Assembly (NCBI RefSeq): GCF_965233615.1
Contig: NZ_OZ247495.1
DNA: 64,000 bases
DNA from: Pelagibius sp028280305
GTDB taxonomy: Bacteria > Pseudomonadota > Alphaproteobacteria > Kiloniellales > Kiloniellaceae
Strand: one strand, 5' to 3'
This document shows, piece after piece, positions 26,940 through 36,277 of the stretch; position 1 is the first letter of the stretch; each line of letters starts with the position of its first letter. The position numbers and the translations under genes are program-made. The notes under the pieces are model-generated. The model was not told the DNA's origin. It saw only the letters and a program-made list of their open reading frames with translations, and ran no database searches.

Positions 26940-27656
26940 ATGGCCATGCTTTCGATCGCCGGCGTCCACTCCTTCTATGGCAATATCGAAGCCCTGCGCG
27001 GCGTCGACCTGGATGTGGAGCAGGGCGAAATCGTCACCCTGATCGGCGCCAACGGCGCCGGCAAGTCGACGCTGTTGATGACGGTCTTCGGCAACCCGCG
27101 TGCCGCGGTGGGCAGTGTTCACTTCGATGGTCAGAACATCACCTCCATGCTGGCCCACGACATCGTGCGGCTGGGGGTCGCCCAGTCGCCGGAGGGGCGG
27201 CGGATCTTTCCCCGCATGACGGTCATGGAGAATCTGCAGATGGGCGCCACCGTGGCGCCGCCGGAACACTTCGATGATGATCTGGACCGGGTGTTCACGC
27301 TGTTTCCGATCTTGAAGTCGCGCCAGCAGCAGCGCGGCGGGACCCTTTCGGGCGGCGAGCAACAGATGCTGGCCATCGGCAGGGCTTTGATGAGCCGGCC
27401 ACGCCTGCTGTTGCTGGATGAGCCGTCTCTCGGTCTGGCGCCGCTGATCGTGAAACAGATCTTTGCGGTGCTGAAGGACATCAATCAGCGCGAAGGGATG
27501 ACTATTTTCCTGGTGGAGCAGAATGCCTTTCACGCGCTGAAGCTCGCCAACCGCGGCTATGTGATGGTGAACGGTCGCATTACGCTGAGTGGTGCGGGTG
27601 AAGAACTGCTGGCGATGCCGGAAGTGCGGGCCGCCTATCTTGAGGGCGGGCACTAG
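26940..27656 (+). CDS. livF: Branched-chain amino-acid ABC transporter ATPase LivF
   Basis: 238-residue ATPase with Walker A GANGAGKST, 'GVAQSPEGRRIFPRMTVMENL', signature LSGGEQQ, Walker B 'RLLLLDEPSLGLAP' and 'FLVEQNAFHAL', all typical of LivF. The ATG at 26940 lies just after the livG stop and is preceded by GGGGAGG; the longer upstream frame overlapping livG is rejected. Confidence 0.93.
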   Translation: MAMLSIAGVHSFYGNIEALRGVDLDVEQGEIVTLIGANGAGKSTLLMTVFGNPRAAVGSVHFDGQNITSMLAHDIVRLGVAQSPEGRRIFPRMTVMENLQMGATVAPPEHFDDDLDRVFTLFPILKSRQQQRGGTLSGGEQQMLAIGRALMSRPRLLLLDEPSLGLAPLIVKQIFAVLKDINQREGMTIFLVEQNAFHALKLANRGYVMVNGRITLSGAGEELLAMPEVRAAYLEGGH

Positions 27657-27697
27657 ACGATGACGCAGGGCCTGCGATACTCGGCGAAAGGAGTGGC

Positions 27698-28045
27698 ATG
27701 ATCGACCTGTTGGGGACTTCTCTGCCGGTTTTCATCGCGGTGACGGTGGTTCTCACCGGCGGTGCCGCCTTTATGACCGGACATGCGCTGAGCGCCAATT
27801 GGCGGCCGGCCTGGCAGGCGGTGGGCTACTCCTGCCTTCTGGGGCTGGCCGACCGTTTCATTATTTTCAGCCTGTTCGGCGGCGAACTGCTGCTCCTCAG
27901 CGGATATGTTATCGATACCGCGATCATTATGGCCATTGCGCTGCTGTCCTATCGGCTGACCCGCGCACGCTCCATGGTGGCGCAGTATCCCTGGCTGTAT
28001 GAGCGCGCCGGACCTTTCGGGTGGCGCGAGCGCTCTGCGGGCTAG
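27698..28045 (+). CDS. Small four-helix membrane protein (DUF6867-like)
   Basis: 115 residues with about three to four hydrophobic segments ('LPVFIAVTVVLTGGAAFMTG', 'VGYSCLLGLADRFIIFSLFG', 'GYVIDTAIIMAIALLSY') and a hydrophilic C-terminus 'MVAQYPWLYERAGPFGWRER'. A protein of this type follows livF in many alphaproteobacteria and is catalogued, from memory, as DUF6867. Its place between livF and the binding-protein gene suggests an accessory role in transport, which is inference. The ATG has AAAGGAG upstream. Confidence 0.7.
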   Translation: MIDLLGTSLPVFIAVTVVLTGGAAFMTGHALSANWRPAWQAVGYSCLLGLADRFIIFSLFGGELLLLSGYVIDTAIIMAIALLSYRLTRARSMVAQYPWLYERAGPFGWRERSAG

Positions 28046-28201
28046 GGTGAAGTCTTTGGAATAAAAGGGATTGCGGGCCTTCGCAGGCCTGCCTAAGCTG
28101 TCTGCCGAAACGGTATGACCAAGGTGTGGAGGGGCCCTCAGGCGCCACGCCGGGTATAAGTGAGAGACAGGGATTTCAAGCAAGACGGGAGGTAAACCCC
28201 T

Positions 28202-29305
<1,104 letters not shown>

Positions 29306-29322
29306 GCTCTGACATGACCTTG

Positions 29323-29365
29323 AAAAAGGGCGGTCCGCTGCAAAGCGGGCCGCCTTTTCTTTTTG
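29323..29365 (+). terminator. Rho-independent terminator after the liv operon
   Basis: GGGCGGTCCGCT pairs with AGCGGGCCGCC across GCAA, flanked by AAAAA on the left and TTTTCTTTTT on the right, 20 bases after the binding-protein gene. Confidence 0.88.
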
Positions 29366-29419
29366 GCGGGTGAAGGGGCGTTTGACGATCCGGTAAGGCT
29401 TTGGCTCTAGCCTGCGGCC

Positions 29420-29869
29420 ATGTACCGATTTCAAAGAGCCCTCGCTCTCGCTGGTCTCCTGGCGGTCTTGCTGCCCTCCGGGTCGGTTCTGGCCGACCGC
29501 CACCACCTGCCGCTGGCGCCTGCCTTGCCCGCTTTGCGTGGGCCGGTGGAGGCCCCGGTACCGCCCCGACGGCCGGTCAATCCGCGCAAGAACGCGCACA
29601 TGATTTATGAGGATGATCGTCCGCTGCGGGATTTTGACCGCGATCGCGGCCTCACCGATCTCTGCCGCAGCGGACGCTTCCGACAAAAGCGCGAGCGCTT
29701 TCTGTCGATCCGGCTGGGCGGCTTTGTTCATGGCGCCGTTGTCGGCGGACATTGGAGCCTTTATGACCCCGAGGGTCTGGCGGTCCCGAACCTGATCTAT
29801 GCCGTTAAGGACCAGGATACCGCGCGCTGCGAAGTCTATGTCATCAGGCATCTGGAGCCGGCGCCCTGA
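29420..29869 (+). CDS. Exported protein of unknown function
   Basis: 149 residues. A clear signal peptide (residues 1-25, 'LALAGLLAVLLPSGSVLA') precedes a Pro-rich stretch (26-57) and a folded-looking region with 'LSIRLGGFVHGAVVGGHWSLYDP' and two cysteines (Cys81 region and near the C-terminus). I do not recognise a family. The Gly-rich beta pattern and exported location suggest an envelope or secreted protein. The ribosome-binding site is weak. The neighbour at 29995 is also unrecognised. Confidence 0.5.
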   Translation: MYRFQRALALAGLLAVLLPSGSVLADRHHLPLAPALPALRGPVEAPVPPRRPVNPRKNAHMIYEDDRPLRDFDRDRGLTDLCRSGRFRQKRERFLSIRLGGFVHGAVVGGHWSLYDPEGLAVPNLIYAVKDQDTARCEVYVIRHLEPAP

Positions 29870-29994
29870 AGGAATCGCTCTGCGCTGAAACCGAACAAAA
29901 AGACCCCGATTAACGGCTTCCTAAGCAGGCGGGCCGTACAATTTCGGCAGCTACCCAATCCCGTTTTTCCATCCTCCAAGGGCTGTGGAGCCGA

Positions 29995-30411
29995 ATGGTC
30001 AGCGCCGACGACAGACTGCAAGATGTTGCGATCGGATCCTGGGTCCGCCTGAACAACTGGCGCTTTATGCTCGCGACCGGGCTCGTCGTTGCCGGCCTTG
30101 CTGTTGGCGCCGTTCTTGTTACGGGGAACGGCACCGCCACGGGCGGCGGGAACGGCTGGTCCTTGAGCCACTGGTTGAAGGACCAGGGCTTTCTTCTGGT
30201 ATCCCGTGATGTATCCGGCCAGCCTGGTGACGGTGGCGCCCAGGGGCTGGAATCAAAGCCCTGGCATCAGCATCGCGTCTGCGGGCGTATGCTGCAGATT
30301 GTCGAGTCGGCCTGTGCGTACCGGAGCGCGGATCCGGATTCCGAGGTCTACTGGGCCTGCGTCACCGGTGAGCTGAAGTACACCATGTGGAGCGCCTACG
30401 GCTGCGGCTGA
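29995..30411 (+). CDS. Single-pass membrane protein of unknown function
   Basis: 138 residues. One hydrophobic helix (about 24-43, 'FMLATGLVVAGLAVGAVLVTG') is followed by an extracytoplasmic domain with at least four cysteines ('HRVCGRMLQIVESACAY', 'YWACVTGEL', 'YGCG' at the end), suggesting disulfides. The ATG at 29995 has GGAG five bases upstream. No family recognised; it has no obvious partner apart from the preceding exported protein. Confidence 0.5.
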   Translation: MVSADDRLQDVAIGSWVRLNNWRFMLATGLVVAGLAVGAVLVTGNGTATGGGNGWSLSHWLKDQGFLLVSRDVSGQPGDGGAQGLESKPWHQHRVCGRMLQIVESACAYRSADPDSEVYWACVTGELKYTMWSAYGCG

Positions 30412-31137
30412 CCGCGCTGGGTTCTTGTTTCCATCGATGATCAATAGAGCCTGCGGGGGCCACTCTCGCCGGCGCCCCTGGACCAACCCGCGCTGACACC
30501 GGCTTTGCAGGCTGCTTTCGGTTTTCGACTGCTTTGTCTGAACCCTTGATAGATCGGCGCCCCTGAAGGCTGCTAGTGAAGGTGGCCGATCTGTACCTTG
30601 CGCTCACAGTAGTCCAGGCCATGCGACGTGGCCATGAAGGCACGTTCCTGCTGCTGGCGGTGAAGCGCATGCAGTTCTCGGCCGAGGCTCTGGAAGAGGG
30701 TGATCTTCCACGAGTAAAGCCGGCCGGATTTCTGCTTCGACAGAGTTGTACGCGCCGCGCTTTTGTGGGCGGCGTCCTGGGTTGCCTCGCCAGCCGGGCG
30801 ACCTCTTGTTGCTGTCTGGGTCCTCATGACCTTCTCCCACTCAAACCTTTGGGAACCACTCCCTTAAGCCTCCCCCAGGGTAAGTAATGAAAGTTAATCG
30901 AGGGTAAACGAACATGAAGCCACACAGACAAAATCCCCGTGAACACAGTGTTGTCACAGCTGTCTGGAAGTGGACGCCAACAATAATTCAAATTTTAGAT
31001 AAATCAGTCGGAACCAGCCCGATGGTGGCTGCTTTTCCGCGCCTGATTTGGCGCAAGCCGGTTCTGAGGCTTCCTGAAACAGGCTGGCAGGTGTCGACGG
31101 TCTTCACATGAGCGGTCGTTCCTGCCGCAGCGGCGCG
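30412..31137. other. Long low-coding region
   Basis: About 725 bases with no recognised gene. It contains one weakly supported minus-strand small frame (30573-30827, listed separately) and a plus-strand frame of 65 codons at 30914-31111 that has no family signal. The part from 30860 to 31020 is AT-rich compared with the surrounding chromosome and may carry promoters. Confidence 0.5.
30573..30827 (-). CDS. Possible small basic protein
   Basis: 84 codons, ATG at 30827 with GGGAGAAGG upstream. The product is basic, with an N-terminal Thr/Arg/Ala-rich half and a C-terminal helical part ('LGRELHALHRQQQERAFMA'). I see no domain. The ribosome-binding site and amphipathic helix favour a gene; the lack of any family and the poor surroundings count against it. 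Confidence 0.35.
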   Translation of the reverse strand: MRTQTATRGRPAGEATQDAAHKSAARTTLSKQKSGRLYSWKITLFQSLGRELHALHRQQQERAFMATSHGLDYCERKVQIGHLH

Positions 31138-31218
31138 TCAGGAAGGGCCCGATACCTCGATCAGGCTGCTCAGGCCCCAGAGGGCGAAATAGGAGAAGAG
31201 GATAATACGTATGAGCAT
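31138..31218 (-). CDS. 26-residue single-helix membrane microprotein
   Basis: A 27-codon frame with ATG at 31218 and TGA at 31138-31140. AGGAAAC lies about seven bases upstream of the ATG. The product starts MLIRIILFSYFALWGLSSLI and ends EVSGPS, one transmembrane helix with an N-terminal Arg (inside) and a short polar tail. AT-rich sequence with promoter-like stretches lies upstream. Too short for homology; the ribosome-binding site, sharp hydrophobic pattern and isolation in an otherwise non-coding gap support it. Confidence 0.5.
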   Translation of the reverse strand: MLIRIILFSYFALWGLSSLIEVSGPS

Positions 31219-31495
31219 CTTGCTGTTTCCTGGATGACTACATGTCAATCAGACTAGGATTACAGAAGATCATTAAGAATGGGTTTTGCCACAACTTGTG
31301 ACTAATTCGCCGGTCTCCGCAGCGATGGCCATTCGGCAAATCTCTCAAATGTTTTGAATACCTTAGCCTTCCCTTAAGCACCCAGCGCCTAGACTTGGCC
31401 TCAGTCTTGTTTCGTTAATGCGGGAGAGGACCGCCCTGATGATCGGCCCTGACAGGGTCCCGGCGGCCGTTTCCCTGTGATGCGGAGAACCAGGA
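31219..31495. promoter_or_regulatory. Divergent promoter region of the microprotein and TPR lipoprotein genes
   Basis: About 275 bases without a gene. The left half is AT-rich ('TTAAGAATGGG' and neighbours) and probably carries the minus-strand promoter. A palindrome-like GGGTCCCGGCGGCC segment precedes the lipoprotein start. No specific operator was recognised. Confidence 0.3.
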
Positions 31496-32779
31496 ATGAC
31501 ATATGGAGCTATCGGCCGCCCCCTTCGGCGGATCGCAGGCGTCCTGGCCCTGGCAGGCTTGGTAGTCGGCTGTGCGGGCACTTCGCACGGACCGGCCAGC
31601 TTTGCGCCGGCGGATTTCGGCAAGGATGACGCTAGCCGGGCCGAACGTCTGGTGCGCTATTGCGACCGCTTGGCGGGAGAGGGCAAATACATTACCGCCC
31701 TCGGCCTCTGTGCGCGGGCGCATGAGTTGAGCCCGGACGATCCCGACGTTTTGATGCGTATCGCCGGTCTTCTGAAGACCATGGACCGTGACGATGCCGC
31801 GGCGCAGACTTATTCGGCACTGCTGGCCCAGCACCCGGGCCATGCCGAAGCGCTCTACGGTCTCGGCAAGGTCTACATGGAATCAGGGCGCACCACTCTG
31901 GCTGCGACCCAGTTCAATCATGCGATGACGCGCAACCCCGCAGACCCGCGCCCTTATAATGCGTTGGGTATCATTCGTGATCAGGCGGGGGAACATCAGG
32001 CCGCGCAGGCGCTCTATCGCTCGGCGTTGGAGCGGGATCCGTACTATCTCTCGGCGCGAAACAATCTCGGCTTGTCGCTCGCTTTGGACGGTAACCGAGA
32101 CGAAGCGATCGCGGTGCTGGCGGAGGTTGCCGTCGAGCCCGGTGCGGATGAAACCGTGCTCCACAATCTTGAAGCGGCTTATACCGCGGCCTTGCCCAAT
32201 GTCCCCCTTGCGCCGGCACCGGACAGTGGTGCTTCCGCGCCTGTCTTAATCAGGCCACTGGAGGGGCAGGGTGCGCCGTCCGCAAATGCAGACGGTGATC
32301 CTGATAGTCCGCCGCAGACCGGGGACGGTCCGATCCCGCTGATGATGCCGAACACGGCCGGTGAGGGGGAGCAGACCAGCTCCCTGCAGCCGGACGGCCA
32401 GGGCCTGCGGCAGGATGCGGGTGATGGAGAGGGCCCGCTGTCGGTAATTGCCACCGCCGTGGCACGCCTCTTGGAACCGCCCGCCTGGGCGGATTTCGAA
32501 CCGGGCGAGTTGCTCGCCGTGCTGCCGCCTGAGGAACCCTTGGTGATCGCACCGAAGAAGGTCGAACCTGCTGTGCAGGAACCGGTATCGGACGAAGTGA
32601 TCGATGGGGCCTCTGATCCGGCCTCGCTGGAGATGGCGCCGGGTGGTGACAATCTTGCCGGCGTGGATCGCCCGAAGCGGCCCGATCCCTATTACCTCTC
32701 GGTCGCCAAGCAGCCGCAGCAACCCGATCCCTACTATTTGTCCATGCTGATGGTTGGGGATGCCGGTTTTAACGTTTAG
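31496..32779 (+). CDS. TPR-repeat lipoprotein, TadD-like
   Basis: 427 residues. A lipoprotein signal with lipobox LVVGC (Cys about 26) precedes at least four TPR units between about 50 and 240 ('ITALGLCARAHELSPDDPDVLMRIAGLL', quoted as a region, 'ALYGLGKVYMESGRTTLAATQF', 'YNALGIIRDQAGEHQAAQALY', 'NNLGLSLALDGNRDEAI'). The first half resembles TadD of Flp pilus systems, but no tad genes lie nearby. Residues 245-390 are acidic and Pro/Gly-rich. The C-terminus holds two PDPYYLS repeats. GGAG precedes the ATG by eight bases. Confidence 0.78.
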   Translation: MTYGAIGRPLRRIAGVLALAGLVVGCAGTSHGPASFAPADFGKDDASRAERLVRYCDRLAGEGKYITALGLCARAHELSPDDPDVLMRIAGLLKTMDRDDAAAQTYSALLAQHPGHAEALYGLGKVYMESGRTTLAATQFNHAMTRNPADPRPYNALGIIRDQAGEHQAAQALYRSALERDPYYLSARNNLGLSLALDGNRDEAIAVLAEVAVEPGADETVLHNLEAAYTAALPNVPLAPAPDSGASAPVLIRPLEGQGAPSANADGDPDSPPQTGDGPIPLMMPNTAGEGEQTSSLQPDGQGLRQDAGDGEGPLSVIATAVARLLEPPAWADFEPGELLAVLPPEEPLVIAPKKVEPAVQEPVSDEVIDGASDPASLEMAPGGDNLAGVDRPKRPDPYYLSVAKQPQQPDPYYLSMLMVGDAGFNV

Positions 32780-32799
32780 ACGACTGCATCCCTCTAAGA

Positions 32800-32838
32800 C
32801 AAAGGCCCCGTCCGCTTCCGCAGACGGGGCCTTTTCTT
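32800..32838. terminator. Bidirectional terminator between convergent genes
   Basis: AAAGGCCCCGTC pairs with GACGGGGCCTTT across a ten-base loop, with AAGACAAA to the left and TCTTTG to the right, so it can serve both the lipoprotein gene and the convergent secreted-protein gene. Confidence 0.82.
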
Positions 32839-32856
32839 TGCGGCGGTTGTGAGCGC

Positions 32857-34377
32857 TCAGCGCGTACAGGTGATCTCCTCAAAGCCATCGCAGAGGAACT
32901 TGTCGCAAATGGCTCCACTGCCGATGAAGACCGTGGGATAGAGCGCGCCGATATTCTCTTCCCTGGCCCATCGGGCAGCCCGGCTGAAGCCCTGGCTTTC
33001 ACACCAGGTATTGGCCGCCGGATCGCCACAGCCGGCATCTCCCTCGACACAGAAATTCAGGCGATAGACCTGATGTACCGGAAAACGGAAGGTCTCCTCC
33101 TGCGGGCCGCTGGGTGCCCGCGGGGGTGCGGTAACGGCCGGCTGGACAGGCGCGGCTGGCACCGGGCTCGGCTGCAGGGCCTGCTGCTGCTGGACGGGCG
33201 CGCTGGGCGGCGCCGGTTGCAGGCCGCCGCCGCTTGCTTGCGGTGAAGGGCTGGCCGGCGCGGGGGGCTGCGGTTGCAGCCCCTGATTGCTTTGCGCGGC
33301 CGGGACGGCTGGTTGGCCTGCCTGGCTCTGCGAGGTGAAGGTGCTGGCAGCCGGTGCCGTCTGTGCCGGTGCGGTTGTGGCGGGTGCGGTTGTGGCAGGT
33401 GCGGGTGCAGCCGGCGCACTTGGGGGCGGCGTCGCGGCGGCAACCGAAGCGGCCTCAAGATAAGGGTCGAGAGGTCCCCGCTGATAGCGGATCAGGACCG
33501 ATTGGGCGCGGCGGTCGAAATCAAAGTCTTTCAGCTTGTGGCGCGCCGGGCGTCCACCTTCGCTGCTGGTCAGCGTGATCGAGGGGCCGCTGCATCCGGC
33601 ACCGGCAAAGACGGAAAGCGTGAAGCGGTGGTCCGCGCCTTGATAGCGGGGGCTGAAACTCTCCGGCTGCAGGGCTACTGCCTCACTGAGCCGGGAGAAC
33701 TTCGGCGCATCCGCGCCCGCGCCATAGCTGTTGGCGACGACGGAGAGATCGACACAGGCCTCGCGGCTGGGCGGGTTCGGCACGGGAACGAAGAGCCGGT
33801 TGAAGTAGCTCTGCTCGTCGGAATTCTCGCAAGCGCGATTGTAATAGCTCCGGCGTTCCATCAGCAGAAAACCCGGCGGTGGTCCGAGGTCGCGGCGATA
33901 GGCGATCACCGAGGAGTAATCGTCATCCTGCATCTCGGCGGTCTCGTAAGGCTGCTCGGCAGCAAGGGCCGTTGGCGGTTCGAAATCCGCTGTCAGACCC
34001 AGCCACCAGGCCTTGCGGTTTTCCCGTGTGCCCAGGTTCAAGCCACAGGCATCGTCGCGGTTGGCGAAGTAGGGGCGTTGGAACAGGATGACGCCAAGCC
34101 CGGGGTCGACCCGCAGGGAACCGATCTTTTCGTTCAACTCGTCGCCGACGAAAGGAATGGCCTGATAGGGCTGATCGGCGGCCAGAGTCAGAGTCTTCGA
34201 TTGGCCGGCGAAACCCGGTCCGGTGAAGAAGGTTGCGCTGGCTGATGCCCCGGCGTTGTCCTGTCCCTGGGCGGCAAGCGGTGCCACCAGGGTGGCGGTG
34301 GCCGCAGCCAGGCAGCTGCCCCGCAGAACCTTTTTCCAGTTTCTTTTTCTTGTTTGTTCAACGACGGTAACGCTCAT
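32857..34377 (-). CDS. Secreted beta/gamma-crystallin-like protein with Pro/Ala/Gln linker and Cys-rich C-terminus
   Basis: 506 residues with a signal peptide (about 1-38). Two regions look like Greek-key beta/gamma-crystallin motifs: about 47-105 ('ATFFTGPGFAGQSKTLTL', 'LNEKIGSLRVDPGLGVILF') and about 245-305 ('LSVFAGAGCSGPSITLTS', 'FDFDRRAQSVLIRYQRG'). Residues about 310-425 are a Pro/Ala/Thr/Gln low-complexity linker. The last 80 residues contain six or more cysteines ('NFCVEGDAGCGD', 'WCESQGF', 'CDKFLCDGFEEITC'). GGGGGTG precedes the ATG. Function unknown; the domain reading is by eye. Confidence 0.6.
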   Translation of the reverse strand: MSVTVVEQTRKRNWKKVLRGSCLAAATATLVAPLAAQGQDNAGASASATFFTGPGFAGQSKTLTLAADQPYQAIPFVGDELNEKIGSLRVDPGLGVILFQRPYFANRDDACGLNLGTRENRKAWWLGLTADFEPPTALAAEQPYETAEMQDDDYSSVIAYRRDLGPPPGFLLMERRSYYNRACENSDEQSYFNRLFVPVPNPPSREACVDLSVVANSYGAGADAPKFSRLSEAVALQPESFSPRYQGADHRFTLSVFAGAGCSGPSITLTSSEGGRPARHKLKDFDFDRRAQSVLIRYQRGPLDPYLEAASVAAATPPPSAPAAPAPATTAPATTAPAQTAPAASTFTSQSQAGQPAVPAAQSNQGLQPQPPAPASPSPQASGGGLQPAPPSAPVQQQQALQPSPVPAAPVQPAVTAPPRAPSGPQEETFRFPVHQVYRLNFCVEGDAGCGDPAANTWCESQGFSRAARWAREENIGALYPTVFIGSGAICDKFLCDGFEEITCTR

Positions 34378-34610
34378 TCAAACACCCCCAACAGCGGCGG
34401 CACGCCGGCGCGCCGGTAAAATGGTTCCATCCGTGGTCCGATCCGTCCGCGGCCCGATTATATTCGGCCTTGCCGGGCCCGACGGGAGCCACGGATATGG
34501 ACAGCCTCCCTCAGGCGCATCACACTGAGGCAGGCCCGCACTTTCGCGAATCCCAGCCACAGCCGCAAGACCCAGCTACGTTCCCGGGACCCAGCTGCTT
34601 CAGTGAGACT

Positions 34611-35147
34611 ATGACCTCTTTTTCCATTCCGCCAGTGACCCTGGTGCTGGGCGGCGCCCGGTCCGGAAAGTCCGGCTATGCCGAGAAGCTGGTCGAATCG
34701 CAGCCGGGCGACTGGGTTTATCTGGCGACGGCGACGGCGGGCGACGACGAGATGACGGAGCGAATCCGCCTGCATCGCGAACGGCGCGGTGAGGGGTGGC
34801 GCACCCACGAGGAGCCGCTGGCTCTCTCTACGGCTCTTCAAGCACAGGCAAAGGCCGATACGGTTATCCTCGTCGATTGTCTAACATTGTGGCTTTCCAA
34901 TATTTTGTTCAGTGAATTGAATGTTGATAGTGAGGTTGATCGCCTGCTTGGCTGCCTGCCGGGCCTGTGCGGCCCGGTGGTCTTCGTCTCCAATGAGGTC
35001 GGTCTGGGTATCGTTCCAGGCGATGCCCTGTCGCGGCGCTTCCGCGATGATGCCGGCCGCCTGAATCAGGCCCTGGCGGCGGTTGCGGATTCGGTCGTCT
35101 TTGTCGCCGCCGGCCTGCCCCTGCGTCTGAAGCCGGCGGCCTCCTGA
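34611..35147 (+). CDS. cobU: Adenosylcobinamide kinase / adenosylcobinamide-phosphate guanylyltransferase
   Basis: 178-residue bifunctional enzyme of late cobalamin assembly. It has P-loop GGARSGKS at 14-21, the guanylylated-histidine region 'RIRLHRERRGEGWRTHEEP', 'VDCLTLWLSN' and 'SNEVGLGIVPGDALSRRFRD', all family signatures. ATG 34611 gives the right N-terminus; a frame extended back to 34470 runs through Pro/Gln-rich non-conserved sequence. It is convergent with cobD, seven bases apart. Called cobP in pseudomonad nomenclature. Confidence 0.94.
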   Translation: MTSFSIPPVTLVLGGARSGKSGYAEKLVESQPGDWVYLATATAGDDEMTERIRLHRERRGEGWRTHEEPLALSTALQAQAKADTVILVDCLTLWLSNILFSELNVDSEVDRLLGCLPGLCGPVVFVSNEVGLGIVPGDALSRRFRDDAGRLNQALAAVADSVVFVAAGLPLRLKPAAS

Positions 35148-35153
35148 CCGACA

Positions 35154-36161
35154 TCAGAGACTCAGCAAGCCTGCGCCGACTACAGCAAAGGCAACGCCCC
35201 CGGCAGCAAGATAGAGATCCAGCACTTTTGCCAGATCGCCTGCGTGCAAGGTGAAGCGCCCGTCCCCCATCCAGCCGTCATCGACCACCTGCCCGCCGTA
35301 GTGCCGCGGCCCCGCCAGCGCCAGTCCCAGGGCGCCTGCAAGGGCGGCTTCCTGCCAGCCGGCATTGGGGGAGCGGTGCTTCGGGGCGTCCCGCAGCATG
35401 GTCGACCAGGCCTTTTTCATGCTGGCGCCGGGCACCAGCAGGGCCCCCAGGACGATAAACAGGCCGGCGAGGCGCGCGGGCAGGAAGTTGGCGAGATCGT
35501 CGAGCCGCGCCGAAGCCTTGCCGAAAGCTTCGTAACGGGCATTGCGGTGACCGATCATGCTGTCCAGGGTGTTGATTGCCTTGTAGGCGAGGAGGCCGGG
35601 AAGGCCGAAGATCAGGTACCAGAAGACCGGCGCGACGAAGCCGTCCGAGAAGTTTTCGGCGGCCGATTCGGCGGCTGCCCGGGCTATTCCGGCCTCATCC
35701 AGGCTTTCCGGGTCGCGCCCCACGATATGGCGCACGGCCGCGCGGCCGGCATCCAGATTCTCTTCCAGCCCTTTGGCGACCGCACGGACGGCATCATAGA
35801 GGCTGCGGAAAGCCAGCAGGCTGCTGGCGAGGATGGCCTCGACAATCCATCCCCAAGGCAGCCCGCGCAACAGCAGATGCAGGGCCAGGCCTGCAGCGGC
35901 ACAGGCCAGCAGGATCGACAAGGTGCAGCAGGCCCCTAGGACTATCCGCCGATGTCGTGTTTCGGCCTGGCGATTCAGCAACCTCTCCAGGGCGGCGATG
36001 GCGCCGCCGATGATCACCACCGGGTGCGGCACAAGGCGGTAGAGCCACTTCGGGTCGCCCAGCAAGAGGTCGATCACCATGGCCAGCAGAAGGGTTGCCA
36101 AGGTCGCCCGTGCGGAGCTGACGCCGGCCTCGTCCCAAAACAGAACAGGATCTAGAAACAC
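35154..36161 (-). CDS. cobD: Adenosylcobinamide-phosphate synthase CobD/CbiB
   Basis: 335-residue integral membrane enzyme that joins aminopropanol (phosphate) to adenosylcobyric acid. It has the N-terminal 'DLLLGDPKWLYRLVPHPVVIIG' region (19 residues around LLLGDP...HPV), then 'ESAAENFSDGFVAPVFWY', 'INTLDSMIGHRNARYEAFG', 'ARLDDLANFLPAR' and 'SPNAGWQEAALAGAL', all conserved. Four to five hydrophobic helices. It converges with cobU. The start is taken at 36161; an internal Met near residue 28 would remove the first helix. Confidence 0.93.
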   Translation of the reverse strand: MFLDPVLFWDEAGVSSARATLATLLLAMVIDLLLGDPKWLYRLVPHPVVIIGGAIAALERLLNRQAETRHRRIVLGACCTLSILLACAAAGLALHLLLRGLPWGWIVEAILASSLLAFRSLYDAVRAVAKGLEENLDAGRAAVRHIVGRDPESLDEAGIARAAAESAAENFSDGFVAPVFWYLIFGLPGLLAYKAINTLDSMIGHRNARYEAFGKASARLDDLANFLPARLAGLFIVLGALLVPGASMKKAWSTMLRDAPKHRSPNAGWQEAALAGALGLALAGPRHYGGQVVDDGWMGDGRFTLHAGDLAKVLDLYLAAGGVAFAVVGAGLLSL

Positions 36162-36277
36162 TGGGGCGCTTTCAGGCTTTGGTTCCGACGGCGGCGCTGA
36201 TGCTCGGTGTTTCCTGACTTAATGGTAGGCAGATCGGCCATCGCTGACTGAAACCTTGCGAGATGCGAGTTGGGCAC

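Noticed and set aside
30914..31111. Plus-strand frame of 65 codons in the low-coding region
   Set aside because: Weak ribosome-binding site, Trp/Pro-rich product without hydrophobic or domain pattern, and no neighbour in support.
34378..34610. Possible cobalamin riboswitch upstream of cobU
   Set aside because: A weak resemblance to the B12 box (AGCCGCAAGACC) is present near 34559, but the conserved core elements and a convincing pseudoknot arrangement are missing.
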